A stretch of 64,000 nt of DNA from Bufo bufo (lineage: Eukaryota; Chordata; Amphibia; Anura; Bufonidae): NCBI RefSeq assembly GCF_905171765.1, contig NC_053395.1:191211577-191275576 (forward strand), written 5' to 3'. The position numbers and the translations under genes were made by a program. Below the pieces are notes generated by a model that worked only from the letters and a program-made list of their open reading frames with translations, searched no databases and was not told the DNA's origin. Positions 20,425 through 31,477 of the stretch are shown here, piece by piece (within the stretch, counting starts at the first letter, position 1; each line of letters begins with the position of its first letter).

Positions 20425-21699
20425 CGCCGGCTGACGTGATGACGTAACCATGAGCTGCGCGACATTTCACTCTGGATCCTTAAGGCCTCTTTCACACGGG
20501 CGTTGCGGGAAAATGTGCGGGTGCGTTGCGGGAACACCCGCGATTTTTCCGCGCGAGTGCAAAACATTGTAATGCGTTTTGCACTCGCGTGAGAAAAATC
20601 ACGCATGTTTGGTACCCAAACCCGAACTTCTTCACAGAAGTTCGGGCTTGGATTAGGTGTTGTGTAGATTTGATTATTTTCCCTTATAACATGGTTATAA
20701 GGGAAAATAATAGCATTCTGAATACAGAATGCTTAGTAGGTGATCAACTGAGGGTTAAAAAAATAAAATAAAAATTAACTCACCTTCTCCTCTTGTTCGC
20801 GTAGTTGCCGGTCTCTTCTTTACTTCTTTAATGATGAGCTGTGGGCTAAAGGACCTTTGGTGACGTCAGATCACATGCTCCAATCACATGGTACATCACC
20901 GTGGTGATGGACCATGTGATTGGAGCATGTGATCTGACGTCACCACAGGTCCTATCCGATAGTTCATCTTTTGAGAAGTAAAGAAGATTCCAGGAACTAC
21001 GCGAACAAGAGGAGAAGGTGAGTAAATTTTTTTTTTTTTTTTTACCCTCAATAGATCACCTACTAAGCATTCTGTATTCAGAATGCTATTATTTTCCCTT
21101 ATAACCATGTTATAAGGGAAAATAATACAGTGAATAGACTGTCTCCTAGCAACCATGCGTGAAAATCGCACCGCATCCGCACTTGCTTGCGGATGCTTGC
21201 GATTTTCACGCAACCCCATTCACTTCTATGGGGCCTTGCGTTGCGTGAAAAACGCAGAATATAGAGCATGCTGCGATTTTCACACAACGCATAAGTGATG
21301 CGTGAAAATCACCGCTCATGTGAACAGCCCCATAGAAATGAATGGGTCGGTATTCAGTGCGGGTGCAATGCGTTCACCTCACGCATCGCATCCGCGCGGA
21401 ATACTCGCCCGTGTGAAAGGGGCCTAAGCCAGATGACTGCTGTGGCCTCTTCGCAATCAAATGGATGAGGTAAGTATTTACATTTTTTAAATAGTTTTCT
21501 TTAATATGGATCTATCTCAGATGCCACGATCAGCAATGAACGCGGCATCTGAGGGGTTCAATGACGGGGCCGGTGCAATCGCCGTTCCCCATCATTGCGC
21601 CGGGAACTTACAAAGAAATGCACTTCATCAGAATGCAAATTTTTTGTAAAATTCAGCAAAGCAGTCGAATCGAGTTTTTGAGAACTGCGCTCATCTCTA
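20425..21699. mobile_element. hAT-like MITE fragment hosting the 941-bp Harbinger-like element
   Basis: The right part (21428-21699) matches the hAT MITEs at 31478-32006 and 38808-39252 (ATGGATGAGGTAAGTATT, GAACGCGGCATCTGAGGGG, AATGCACTTCATC) and ends GCTCATCTCTA before GTGGTCAC. The left part near 20425-20480 (GCCGGCTGACGTGATGACG) appears to be its other side. It retains an outward donor CAG-like GAG|GTAAGTATT at 21470. Confidence 0.55.
20484..21424. mobile_element. Harbinger-like palindromic MITE (941 bp) with promoter-like core
   Basis: TSD TAA (20481-20483, 21425-21427), termini GGCCTCTTTCACACGGGCG / …CGCCCGTGTGAAAGGGGCC. The whole element is an inverted repeat centred near 20901. Each arm contains its own hairpin (CCCTTATAAC…GTTATAAGGG). 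The core has a CRE (TGACGTCA at 20861-20868 and 20935-20942) and CCAAT boxes (20880-20884; ATTGG 20919-20923), and outward-facing AAG|GTGAGT donors at 20783 (minus) and 21018 (plus). Confidence 0.93.
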
Positions 21700-22530
21700 G
21701 TGGTCACATGACCCTCTATCAGCGGCCATCTTATGGACAAGACGTCTGTGTAGACAGCATAGAATGTTTCCCTAACAAAAGGACACGGCTTATGAAATAT
21801 AGCAAATGGCGTAGAATATCAACAAAGGCTATATTAGTAAGTGCCGTATAGTCATCTTACACATTGGTTACAAGTAGCCAGAAAGTGGCCAACCCCCTTA
21901 ACATTACGATATGTCGGATTCTTTAATGCTTTAGTGACCACTAATACTCTTTTTTACTGACGTGAACAAAGAGGGTTTTAGCTAAACAGCTGGCTTTAAT
22001 CAATGATTACATGTTCCCAAAATGGTGCATTAAAAACTAGAACTTATCCTGCAAACAAATAAGACCTCATACAAGTACATTGATGAAAAAACAAAAAAGT
22101 TATAGCTCATGGAATGTAATTTTTAAAAAATGTGTGTGGTCACTAAGGGGTTAACTGTAGAATATAACTGACCCGTCTTTGACATTAAATATAATCTTTT
22201 TATAATCGGAATCTTTATTCATCATTACAGACTTCGAGTACTTTATGATACAGCCGTCAGATCTTCAGTATTATCATAAATGCATCTCCTTAACGCACAA
22301 TTCTCATTTTTCATTATGTGGCTTCTATACGTCGCCTGATGAGCTTTATTATAAGACTGTTCACACATTCCACCGTCTTTATCTCCTGCAGCCATTTACA
22401 GAGATGTATGATAATGAAGCAATATAGTCAAGAAAACTCTTCTGATGTGAAACAACATTTGCTTGGTGAATAATGTGTCTATGGCTGCTGCAATGGCAAG
22501 TGCAGAAGAATTCTGATGAAATGCTGTCCG
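21700..22530. other. Intron sequence; possible conserved island at 22200-22430
   Basis: No gene recognised. Includes an old frog-type repeat around 22070-22160. The segment 22200-22430 is repeat-free with a 60-codon frame that has no splice support. Confidence 0.35.
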
Positions 22531-23054
22531 TTAGGCCTCATGCACACGACCGTTGTGTGCATCCGTGGCCGTTGTTCCGTTTTCCGTGATTTTCTGCGCA
22601 CCCATTGACTTTCAATGGGTCCGTTGAAAACACGGAAAATGCACCGTAGTTCATCCGCGGCCGTGATCCGTGTTTCCTGTCCGTCAAAAAATTGGACCTG
22701 TCCTATTTTTTTGACGGACAATGGTTCACGGACCCATTCAAGTCAATGGGTCCGTGAAAAAACACGGATGCACACAAGATTGGCATCCGCGTCCGTGATC
22801 CGTTGCCGTTGGCAACTTTCACACAGACGGATCGCATATCCGACAGTATATTCTAACACAGAGGCGTTCCCATAGTGATGGGGACGCTTCAAGTTAGAAT
22901 ATACTGAGAACTGTGTACATGACTGCCCCCTGCTGCCTGGCAGCACCCGATCTTTTACAGGGGGCTGTGATCCGCACAATTAACCCCTCAGGTGCCGCAT
23001 CTAAAGGGTTAATTGTGCGTATCATAGCCCCCTGTAAGAGATCAGTATCTATAT

Positions 23055-23515
23055 TCGTTGGTGGCCAGTGCGGCCTCCCCTTTCACCCCTCCCCAGTTAA
23101 AATCACGTTCCGAATCCCCCATCATTGGTGGCCAGTGCGGCCTCACCTCCTCCCCCCAGTTAAAATCACATTCCGAATCCCCATCATTGGTGGCCAGTGC
23201 GGCCTCACCTCTTCCCCCCCCTAGTTAAAATCACGTTCCGAATCCCCCATCATTGGTGGCCAGTGCGGCCTTACCTCTCCCCCCCCCCCCTAGTTAAAAT
23301 CACGTTCCGAATCCCCCATCATTGGTGGCCAGTGCGGCCTCACCTCTCCCCCCCGTATTTAAAATCACGTTCCGAATCCCCCATCATTGGTGGCCAGTGC
23401 GGCCTCACCTGTCCCCCCTAGTTAAAATCACGTTCCGAATCCCCCATCATTAATGGCCAGTGCGGCCTCACCTCTCTTCTTCCCCCCTAGTTAAAATCAC
23501 GTTCCCCCATCATTG
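23055..23515 (+). repeat. Left-arm minisatellite of giant palindrome 1 (7 units of about 65 bp)
   Basis: Each unit contains GGTGGCCAGTGCGGCCTC, a C-run, then AGTTAAAATCACGTTCCG and CCCCCATCATT. Units start near 23059, 23127, 23190, 23256, 23321, 23387 and 23452. Confidence 0.93.
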
Positions 23516-23520
23516 GTGGC

Positions 23521-23925
23521 AGCGGAGAGTTCCGATCGGAGTCCCAGTTTAATCGCTGGGGCTCCGATCGGTAACCATGGCAATCAGGACGCTACTGCAG
23601 TCCTGGTTGTCATGGTTACTTAGCAATTTTTAGAAGCATTATACTTACCTGCAAGCTGCGATGTCTGTGACCGGCCGGGCGCTCCTCCTACTGGTAAGTG
23701 ACAGGTCTGTGCTATAAGCAATGCGCCGCACAGACCTGTCACTTACCAGTAGGAGGAGCGCCCGGCCGGTCACAGACATCGCAGCTCGCAGGTAAGTATA
23801 ATGCTTCTAAAAATTGCTAAGTAACCATGGCAACCAGGACTGCAGTAGCGTCCTGGTTGCCATGGTTACCGATCGGAGTCCCAGCGATTAAACTGGGACT
23901 CCGATCGGAACTCTCCGCTGCCACT
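23521..23925. promoter_or_regulatory. Promoter-like core of giant palindrome 1
   Basis: Four RFX X-box-like words: GTAACCATGGCAAT at 23571, GTTGTCATGGTTAC at 23606, GTAACCATGGCAAC at 23821 and GTTGCCATGGTTAC at 23856. Perfect-consensus outward donors CAG|GTAAGTAT: minus strand with GT at 23648-23647, plus strand with GT at 23792-23793. Inner CTG|GTAAGTG donors occur at 23693 (plus) and 23746 (minus). GGCCGG-rich centre. Motif matches are seen; activity is inferred. Confidence 0.5.
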
Positions 23926-24024
23926 AATGAAGGGGGGGGGGGGTTTAATTAGATGGGGGGGAAGAGGTGAGGCCGCACTGGCCACCAATGATGGGGGGGT
24001 GATTTTAATTAGGGGAGGGAGGGG

Positions 24025-24240
24025 GGGCCCACTGGCCACCAATGAATGGACAGTAATACAGGGAGGGAGGGGGGGCCCACTGGCCACCAATGAATGGACA
24101 GTAATACAGGGGAGGGAGGGGGGGCCCACTGGCCACCAATGAATGGACAGTAATACAGGGGAGAGAGGGGGGGCCCACTGGCCACCAATGAATGGACAGT
24201 AATACAGGGGAGGGAGGGGGGGCCCACTGGCCACCAATGA
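24025..24240 (+). repeat. Right-arm minisatellite of giant palindrome 1 (about 5 units of 48-49 bp)
   Basis: Units hold CACTGGCCACCAATGAATGG, ACAGTAATACAGGGGAGG and a G-run. They share only the GGCCACCAATGA core with the left-arm array (as reverse complement), so the two arms amplified different units. Confidence 0.93.
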
Positions 24241-24937
24241 ATTTAAAACTGGGGAGGGATGGGGGTGTGCCCCCTCCTGCCTGGCAGCACCTGAACTCTT
24301 ACAGGGGGCTATGATATGCACAATTAACCCCTCAGGTCCGGCACCTGAGGGGTTAATTGTGCGGATCACAGCCCCCTGTAAGAGATCAGGTGCTGCCAGG
24401 CATCAGGGGGCAGTCATGTACACAGTTCGTAGGATATTCTAACTTGAAGCGTCCCCATCACTATGGGAACGCCTCTGTGTTAGAATATACTGTCGGATAT
24501 GATTTTCACGATCTAACTCAAATCCGATGGTATATTCTAACAGAGGCGTTCACATGGTGATGGGGACGCTTCAAGTTAAAATTTACCATCGGATTGGAGA
24601 AAACTCAGATCCGATGGTATAATAGGGACTCCTGACTTTACATTGAAAGTCAATGGGGGACGGTTCCGTTTGCAATTGCACCATATTGTGTCAACGTCAA
24701 ACGGATCCGTCCCCATTGACTTGCATTGTAAGTCAGGACGGATCCGTTTGGCTCCGCACGGCCAGGCGGACACCAAAATGACTTTTTGGACCCACGGACG
24801 AAAAAACAGTCACGGATCATGGAACAACGGAAATCCGTTTTGCGGACTGCAAAAAAAAATGTCTGTGTGCATGAGGCCTAATAAGGAGAGACTACTTTTC
24901 AAAGATACTTCAGGATCAAACATTTATATAGAAACTG

Positions 24938-25275
24938 AGGGGGTCATTTATAAAGAGATATACGCAACTTTTTGGCATATATTTGCGCCCGAGTCTGTGA
25001 CTTCTTCCCCTTCTACGCCACATATGCCAGTTCTAAAAAAAGGCTGGTATGGAATGGGCGGGCCCATCTCATTTTTCATTTTCTATGCCAGTTTTTGGCG
25101 TGGAAAATAACCTAGGCCCCCTTGCTGGCATAGATTTAAGGCTGTTATGCGCCGGTGTTGGATGCGTCTATGTTATCTAGAGGCCAGCGCTTCTACATAA
25201 CTTACGCACATGAAGCGCCAGCGCAAGGGTATTGAAGCCGGCGTCTAAAACGCCGGTCTAAATAAATGATCCCAT
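24938..25275. repeat. Unclassified repeat with GTCATTTAT / ATAAATGA ends
   Basis: Begins GGGGTCATTTATAAAG and ends CTAAATAAATGATCCC, with Harbinger-like CpG words inside (GCCGGCGTCTAAAACGCCGG). A relative is at 58367-58500. Superfamily not settled. Confidence 0.5.
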
Positions 25276-25997
25276 GAGTTTTTATAACTGTAATATGATA
25301 TATGAAAGCAGCCATTGCCCATCATAGCCTTGAGTCTAGGTTCACGTGGACAAAATCTAACACTGTTTCCGAAATCGGCATTGGAAATTTCTTTAACAAC
25401 TTCCCACTGACTTCAATGTAAAAAACATGACCATGTGGATCATGTGCTCCTGGTTGTATTTTTTTTATCTAACAGATTTGATGTATGCTCAAGACGTGGC
25501 TTGTTCCTTCTTTCGAGTGAAGCAGGAAAAATAAACATTGCGTGTGCAAAGTGTTTCAAAAACATTTTGGCGAAAAAATTATATTACTGCAGCGGTTTGG
25601 GCAAATTAACCTACCGTAACTAACTCCATTGACTTCGTAGCATAGGCAGAATGAACAAAAAATACCCAGGTGTCCCCTGATGCCTCATGTGAGATCAAAT
25701 CCCCAATCCACCAGGGGCTATCACTGGAGAAGACTGCTTACTGTTCCATCAATAAGATTTTGGACACTCAGATACTTTACTGTTGGGTACTCGAAGAAGT
25801 TGTATTAGTCTACTCTTTCTGAGTAGTGGTGATGGCCATACCTACAGGAGTCCTGGAAGCTCAAACATAGGACCTTATTCACAGGTTCCTCACACAGTAC
25901 AGCAGTTTGACTCGCCATGTGGCTAGTGATCTGATATAGACAACCTGCCAATAATAATCATCACCAAAGTGGTTCGCAAAATGACGCATCCTCCACC
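25276..25997. other. Intron sequence, nothing recognised
   Basis: No repeat terminus, exon or domain was found. Confidence 0.45.
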
Positions 25998-26288
25998 TTG
26001 TAGGAGAGGAAGTTCTGGTCAGGCACAAAAACACTGAAATAGCAGGTCTTTAGAGATGAAATCTTCTTTATTTCATACATACCATATGTACATAAATAAA
26101 CGTGTTTCGGGGCTCAAAGTGTCCCCTTCATCAGGTTATTACCTAATAACCTGATGAAAGGGACACTTTGAGCCCCGAAACGCGTTGTTTTATGTATATA
26201 TGGTATCTATGAAATAAAGAAGATTTCATCTCTAAAGACCTGCTATACCAGTGTTTTTGCGCCTGACCAGAACTTCCTCTCCTACAAG
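25998..26288. repeat. 291-bp palindrome with two hammerhead-like cores
   Basis: Arms from TTGTAGGAGAGGAAGTTCTGG to its complement at 26288, centre 26142/26143. Each arm carries CTGATGA, a GGG(G)…CCCC stem and GAAAC: plus at 26151-26181, minus at 26134-26104. This resembles a hammerhead ribozyme core, but an extra A follows CTGATGA and stem III is not convincing. It may derive from retroelement 3' ends joined head to head. Confidence 0.82.
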
Positions 26289-27840
26289 TATCCTTTGGGG
26301 AATTGGGCATCCGATCCCAAAGAAACTCCTTCTGCGGCTGCATTCCTGGATTAAAGGGTCTACTACTTTACAAGTCTACAATAGTGTTGTGCCTATCTCT
26401 AGCACAACCCTAAAAGGTGAGCACCTTTGTCCTCCAAGCAATCCATACTTGTTTTGGACGTACTATCCTATTGTGCGCCCCCCTATCCCTCCTTTTTGTC
26501 TCTATTCCCCTCGTGACCGAGTGTAATCTAGATACGCCTGTGGCTTCAAGAATCCTATACCTTGACTTGCTTTCCCTGCCTACCCTTTATTACTGTTTGT
26601 GAAAGATTGCTTGTGACCATGCTTATTCCTCCATGTCACAGGGAAGCAAAAATAAATACTAAACCCACTCTTCAGAATGAGGAACTCAGCAAACAGTCCC
26701 CTATACCTCAGCTTCCTAGATAATTGTAAAGAGTTTTATGAACAGTGAAATACTTGATTAATGGCGCTAAGATCTGCATTTTGACCAGAAGGAGTGCTAC
26801 TCTCATGTATGGGCTGTGTATGGTATTTCAGTCCAGCCCCATTTCAACCTCTACAAAATAAAAACTCTAAAATGTTAAAAATGGTAGTAAATTTACCTTA
26901 CAGGGGTTGTCCAGGCCTGAGAAAATGAGTCTGGCCAGGCACAGTCTATGAGTAAAAGAAATGGCCTCTCCTATGCTCTGGTCATCTCAGGTCTCCACTG
27001 AAGCAATGACTCCAGATTTGAAAAGGTATGTATTTTTGGGTAATTGAAAAAAGTCACTTTTTAAGAATATGTTCACATGGACCATTTGGTACAAGTATCT
27101 GTGGCAAAAATACGAGGATGATGCTAGGATTTTTGCCGTAGATGTGCAGCAGCTATGCCAGTGGATGCACACAAGAATTCGCTCATGGCTTTTCCATAAA
27201 GAATACGCAGGAAGGATGAAAATGATCATTCAGATTTTTTTTCTACCACTTAAAAATCTGCATGGATTTTTATACACTGCCACTGTAAATGGAATATGAA
27301 ATACCTTAGCGTATTTGAAGAGGATTTTGTTAGAGGATCCTTGCAAGAAACTTTATCAAATCCTGTGCAGAATCCGTGCAACATACCCGTCAAATTCTGA
27401 ACATGTGAACAGACTCTTGGTATGCTATACTGACGTGGAATATTTTGGTGCATTTCCAGGACAAAATATATAACAAATAGTAACTAATGTAAGCGTTGCA
27501 TGGAAATGGTAATTTTCATGGGAATCCGCATCATAATAAAAAAAAACTGACATGTCCATGTCTATTCTTTAAAAAAAAAAAAGTGTAAACTGTAGCCAGT
27601 GGCCACATACAGTTGAGCCCCAGCAATATCAGCTCGACGAGGGTTCGACACCCAAAGCCCCTGATGATTATCTATTTGGGAGTAGCTCCAGTGCCATAGA
27701 TAAGCATCAGAACTACACAGTTCTGTATTCATTGTGCATCGGATGTTCCCATTGACTTGAACGGGGCAGAACTGCAGTAATCAGCTTTATCCATTACACG
27801 ATGGATGGCACCGTGTAATTCTGGCTTCAAAGCTACTTCA
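26289..27840. other. Intron sequence with old MITE pieces
   Basis: A degraded TTAA-type fragment is seen near 26800-26960 (TTACAGGGGTTGTCCAGG). Otherwise nothing was recognised. Confidence 0.4.
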
Positions 27841-28861
27841 GCGAGACAGCCAGGGGTAGGGGGTGGGGCTGGAGATGAGGATGAGAGTGATGGCGGCAAT
27901 TAGGGTGGCTGATCCTGCTCCAGCGCTCCCTAGGACATGCATTCAGTGGATGGAGAAGCGCAACCCCTTTTTCCCCTTGGGGCACACCCTGGACTTTAGG
28001 GTCTCCTGTCTTATAGTGGATGACCTGCTCTAGATGTTAGATGTGTGGGTAGCAGGGTGCAAGGCTGAAAACAGGGGACCTGGTTGGATATAGAGAACAA
28101 TGATCAGGCAGGCTTAATTGTAGTAGAAAAGAGCCTCTTCTTTACTGAATTGATAATGGATGGCACAGTACAAACACAATTGGCAGGCTCTACTCACAGG
28201 GCAGGTTTCTCCCAAAGGCTGCGTATTGGGGGTAGGCAGTAGGGTGGTGCCCTCTAAGTCTCTCTCTAGATATATCATGCAATCTTCCCTATTGACCCAA
28301 AGGCATGCAAATCCCTTCTCAATATATCTGCCGTGCCCAAATGCGAGATGCAGTCATAGATTGGTTTCCCAGTCCATCTTGGTAATGTATCAGGCACCAG
28401 ATACAATACAACCCTAACCACATGCAGTAAAGTCTAAAGCCGTTAAGTGTGCATGACCTTTTCTGTCTTTATGATTGCACTTTATAATGATCCTTAACCA
28501 TCTGTAGTATGCTATTCTGCTCTCCCTCAGAATCTAGCACTTGTACACAGTTGCTTTTTTGGCAGCTTTTACATCAGGGATGGTGTTTCCCTGGAGAGAT
28601 CCTGCTTTGGCTTCTTTTCTGGCCTACTTGCCTGGAGCACCCAATTAACATGTCAACCTTCTTGGCTTGCTTGCCAGGAACTGCCAGTTTCTTCCCTTAT
28701 AAGTCAGCCTTTCAGAATACATTGTGCATAATACATGTACATTAACCATCTGTACCACTGCAAGTGAATAGTTAACATACATTAACTCTTTTAACAGAGA
28801 ACCACTTCCGATTACATTAAGCAGTGAACCATTTGATGCTTCAACAGTGAACCACCAGTTC
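27841..28861. other. Unclassified, possible decayed LTR-like sequence
   Basis: Moderately GC-rich text without repeats inside, no domain. The minus-strand start TGCAGTGAACTGGTGG near 28866 would suit an LTR start, but no matching end or duplication was seen. Confidence 0.25.
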
Positions 28862-28984
28862 ACTGCACTACTTATGAACGGCTGATCGTCAGGGTTGCAG
28901 GGTGTTGCATCCTCGCAGATCTGATATTGATAGCCTATCCTGAGGATAGCCCATCAATATAAAAATCCTGGAAACCCCCCTTAA
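28862..28984. mobile_element. T2-like MITE right-end fragment
   Basis: Ends …CCTGAGGATAGCCCATCAAT…CCCCCCTTAA at 28984, like 34472-34911. Confidence 0.6.
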
Positions 28985-29477
28985 AGAATAAAAAAAAAAC
29001 TTTTCTCTGGTGTGTTAATTAATAATGATATGTACAATATATGGATTGCACAGAAAGATACATTTCATTATTTCCACATTTATTTCACACTAAAGAGGTG
29101 ACATTTATTTATCACTATTTTGTAAGAGGATACAGGAATTGTCATCCTGTATATCAGTCTATGTCCCCAATGAGGCTCACAACCTAACTTGTCAATTCAT
29201 ATTTTTACACCTACTAGGGCCAACTTTATAGAAAGCCAAACTAATTATCTAATCAATGTGTTCTTAGAGTAGAAGAGGAAAACTAAGTGGAAATGCACAC
29301 AAATATGGGTAGAGTTTCAAACTTCATGTAGGTGTTAGCCTTAAACTCCAGCAGTGCAAGATAAGGGTATGTTCACACAAAGGATTTTCAGGGCATATTT
29401 TGGCTCAAATTATGCACACAAAAAAAAGCTCCAAAACAAATTTAGAGCTTCTCTACTGATTAAAATGGGGAAACCAC
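28985..29477. other. Intron sequence with an ancient repeat remnant
   Basis: 'GTCCCCAATGAGGCTCACAAC' near 29162 resembles a widespread old vertebrate repeat. Nothing else recognised. Confidence 0.35.
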
Positions 29478-30470
29478 TTATCAATTCATATGGTGCTCTT
29501 TTCATTGCTTCCATTTGGAAGAAAAACTGATTTGCATGTCTCTTTCCGAGAGAAATGTTGCACATTGTCTCACCTTCTCTCTCTTTGTAAAAACACATTA
29601 CTGAATCCCAGAAAAATTCAGATTTTAACTAATCTGAATTGTTTTGAAAAGTTCAGGTTGAATTTAGAATTGCTTTGCTTATGTCTGCACTGTGCGTGTG
29701 CGATCACATAAATGTCACCATGCAGTTACCACGCGGTGAGCATTACATCACTGTGACCATATAGTGACATCACTTTCATCATGCAATTACATCACGGTGA
29801 TAAGGATAAGCAAATGTCTTCAAATGCATTTCATTCCAGGAGTATTGTATGCTAGGCAATGCTCCTTTCGATTTCTGGGGAAAATATACATATATAAAAT
29901 GAGCATATCTTTCATCTGGTGGTATCAGAGAGGCTTAGCTTTTTTTGCCTTTTGAAAGGAAAACTAATTTGCATATATTTGGTTTTCATGAAAAGATATA
30001 TGAATTAGCTTTACTTCCAGAAGGAAAAGAAAGCTTAAGCCTCTCTGATACCACAAGATATAGGATATGCTCATTTGCATATATTTTCCCAAAAACCCAG
30101 AAGAGTGTTATCTGGAATGCAATACTTCTCAAGCATATTAGACACTCTCCATAATGAGAAGAGTACCTCCCATACCCCAATAAAGGCCTCTGAGTTAGCT
30201 AAACGTATTTATTCTGCTCTCCCCAGATAAAGGCTAATTACCTGGAATGAGCTCTATGCAGATGAGATGATGACTTTGCTATTATCAAAGTTATGCTTTA
30301 AGGCCTGTTTAAAAAGCTAAGCATTGACTTTATATAGCTATGTTACACCAGATGGCATGAGACACTCAGGTTTTTCTTTCCATTTGAAAGAATGACTGAT
30401 TTGCAGATATCTTTCCCAGGGAAACTTTCCGCATTGGCTGGCCTTCTCTCTCTCTCTGATTCTCTACCTT
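29478..30470. repeat. Repeat cluster with a 256-bp palindrome (29853-30108)
   Basis: The palindrome arms are AAAATGAGCATATCTTTCATC…GTATCAGAGAGGCTTAGC and their complement, joined at a GAAAAGATATATG centre. Related text CATTTGGAAGAAAAACTGATT recurs at about 29510 and 30380, suggesting several copies of one family. Confidence 0.7.
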
Positions 30471-30557
30471 ACCCAAACGGAATTTTTGGAAAAAATTGCA
30501 TTGAATTCCCAATCAATAGAATCAATTTGTTCATTTCTAATTTAAGAGATGTCTCAC

Positions 30558-30683
30558 CTTCACAGATTTTTGCTGATACTGGGACACAGTACTGTGCGTC
30601 GACACATTGTCTGACTTTTCAAAGTGCTTCTTCATGCTAGCCAGTCCGCCAGACATCACGCAAGCTTCCGACTCCTCCAGCAC
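30558..30683 (-). CDS. xirp2: XIRP2-like exon (126 bp)
   Basis: On minus a TTTTCTAG acceptor precedes the exon and GTGAGA (GT at 30557-30556) follows. All 42 codons are open, phase 0 at both ends. The text VLEESEACVMSGGLASMKKH then FEKSDN…STVSQYQQKSVK matches the conserved XIRP2 N-terminal segment, in which an acidic EESE, a GGLA, a basic K..FEK and a QYQ run occur in that order. XIRP2 is a striated-muscle actin-binding protein of Z-discs and intercalated discs, and is also found in hair cells. The family match is from memory of the protein; XIRP1 or LIMA1 are less likely. Confidence 0.8.
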
Positions 30684-30689
30684 CTAGAA

Positions 30690-31270
30690 AATTAAGGATA
30701 TTTTCACTGTAACACTTTCTTATATTTACTTCATCTAAAAACAGGGAAACTATCTTGGAGATCTGCATATAGGATCTAAAATCTAATAACCGGCATCCAG
30801 TACATTTTATTGGGAAATAAATAGGAGTTATATCGAAAATGCCCGCAAGATGTATGGAGTCATTCTCAGAGGTCTAAACGAGTCTGCCTTTGCCGCAATG
30901 TTTTATAAAAAGAACATGAAGTCAGCAATCGCTAATCAACATAAAACATTTTTACATATTTCTGTGCCAGGCTAATGGTGTGGCCATGTGATTACTTGTG
31001 GAGAAGACAACCTGTCGGGCAGGAAGAAATAGACGGTGGGAATGGCAGCTTACACATATTACTGCTGACAGCTCCTATGCATCACCTATCACCGTGTCAT
31101 GCTGACAAGCCATCTACATTTTTTCATAGCATTTTGATCCAATTTAGTTTGCCTCTCAGAGAAGGGAGTGTGTTCATAAAGCAGAGTGGGAGGTGATGAA
31201 TAAAATGCTTACTGCCTCACAATTTCTTCGCAGTGGAAAAAGGAGTAAAACAGATTAATGGATTTATTTT
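30690..31270. promoter_or_regulatory. Repeat-poor island next to an exon, possible conserved noncoding element
   Basis: No repeat termini. Words such as GCAATCGCTAATCAAC and CATTTTATTGGGAAATAAATAGG suggest homeobox or CCAAT-like sites. It lies just upstream (in gene direction) of the 126-bp exon. Confidence 0.28.
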
Positions 31271-31339
31271 TCTGGAATAATATGCTTGTGGTCACTGATT
31301 TCTTATAGAATATTTTGAGATAGATATTGATATTCTATG

Positions 31340-31477
31340 GTTAATATCAAATATAGATATGTTGATAGATTATAGATTGATAACTAGAGAGATAGATAGA
31401 TATGATTATAGATAGATAAATATTAGATAGATAGATAAATAGATAGATATGAGGATAGATAGTAATGAGATCATAGA
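31340..31477. repeat. (GATA)n microsatellite, imperfect
   Basis: Repeated GATA/TAGA units with interruptions. Confidence 0.93.

Larger units (their letters stand above)
22534..24878. mobile_element. Giant hierarchical palindrome (2345 bp), Harbinger-like termini, copy 1
   Basis: Termini GGCCTCATGCACACGACCG / …GTCTGTGTGCATGAGGCC, flanked by TTA (22531-22533) and TAA (24879-24881). The two 1.17-kb halves are reverse complements about a centre near 23720. Each half holds, from outside in: a GTCCGTGATCCG-rich zone, the TTAGAATATAC/GGCGTTCC module, a TACAGGGGGCTGTGATCC hairpin around a TTAACCCCTCAGGTGC core, a minisatellite, then the RFX/splice-donor core. No transposase frame exists. A sister copy is at 47039-49303. 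Confidence 0.93.

Noticed and set aside
23866..24369. 167-codon Pro-rich minus-strand ORF and similar Pro/Gly-rich frames in both giant palindromes
   Set aside because: They follow the minisatellite units and change with unit number; not genes.
22534..24878. CRISPR-like array in the regularly spaced repeats
   Set aside because: Repeats are long and contiguous VNTR units with no unique spacers, and the DNA is vertebrate.
27630..27665. tRNA-like GGGTTCGAC word
   Set aside because: No matching A-box or cloverleaf around it.
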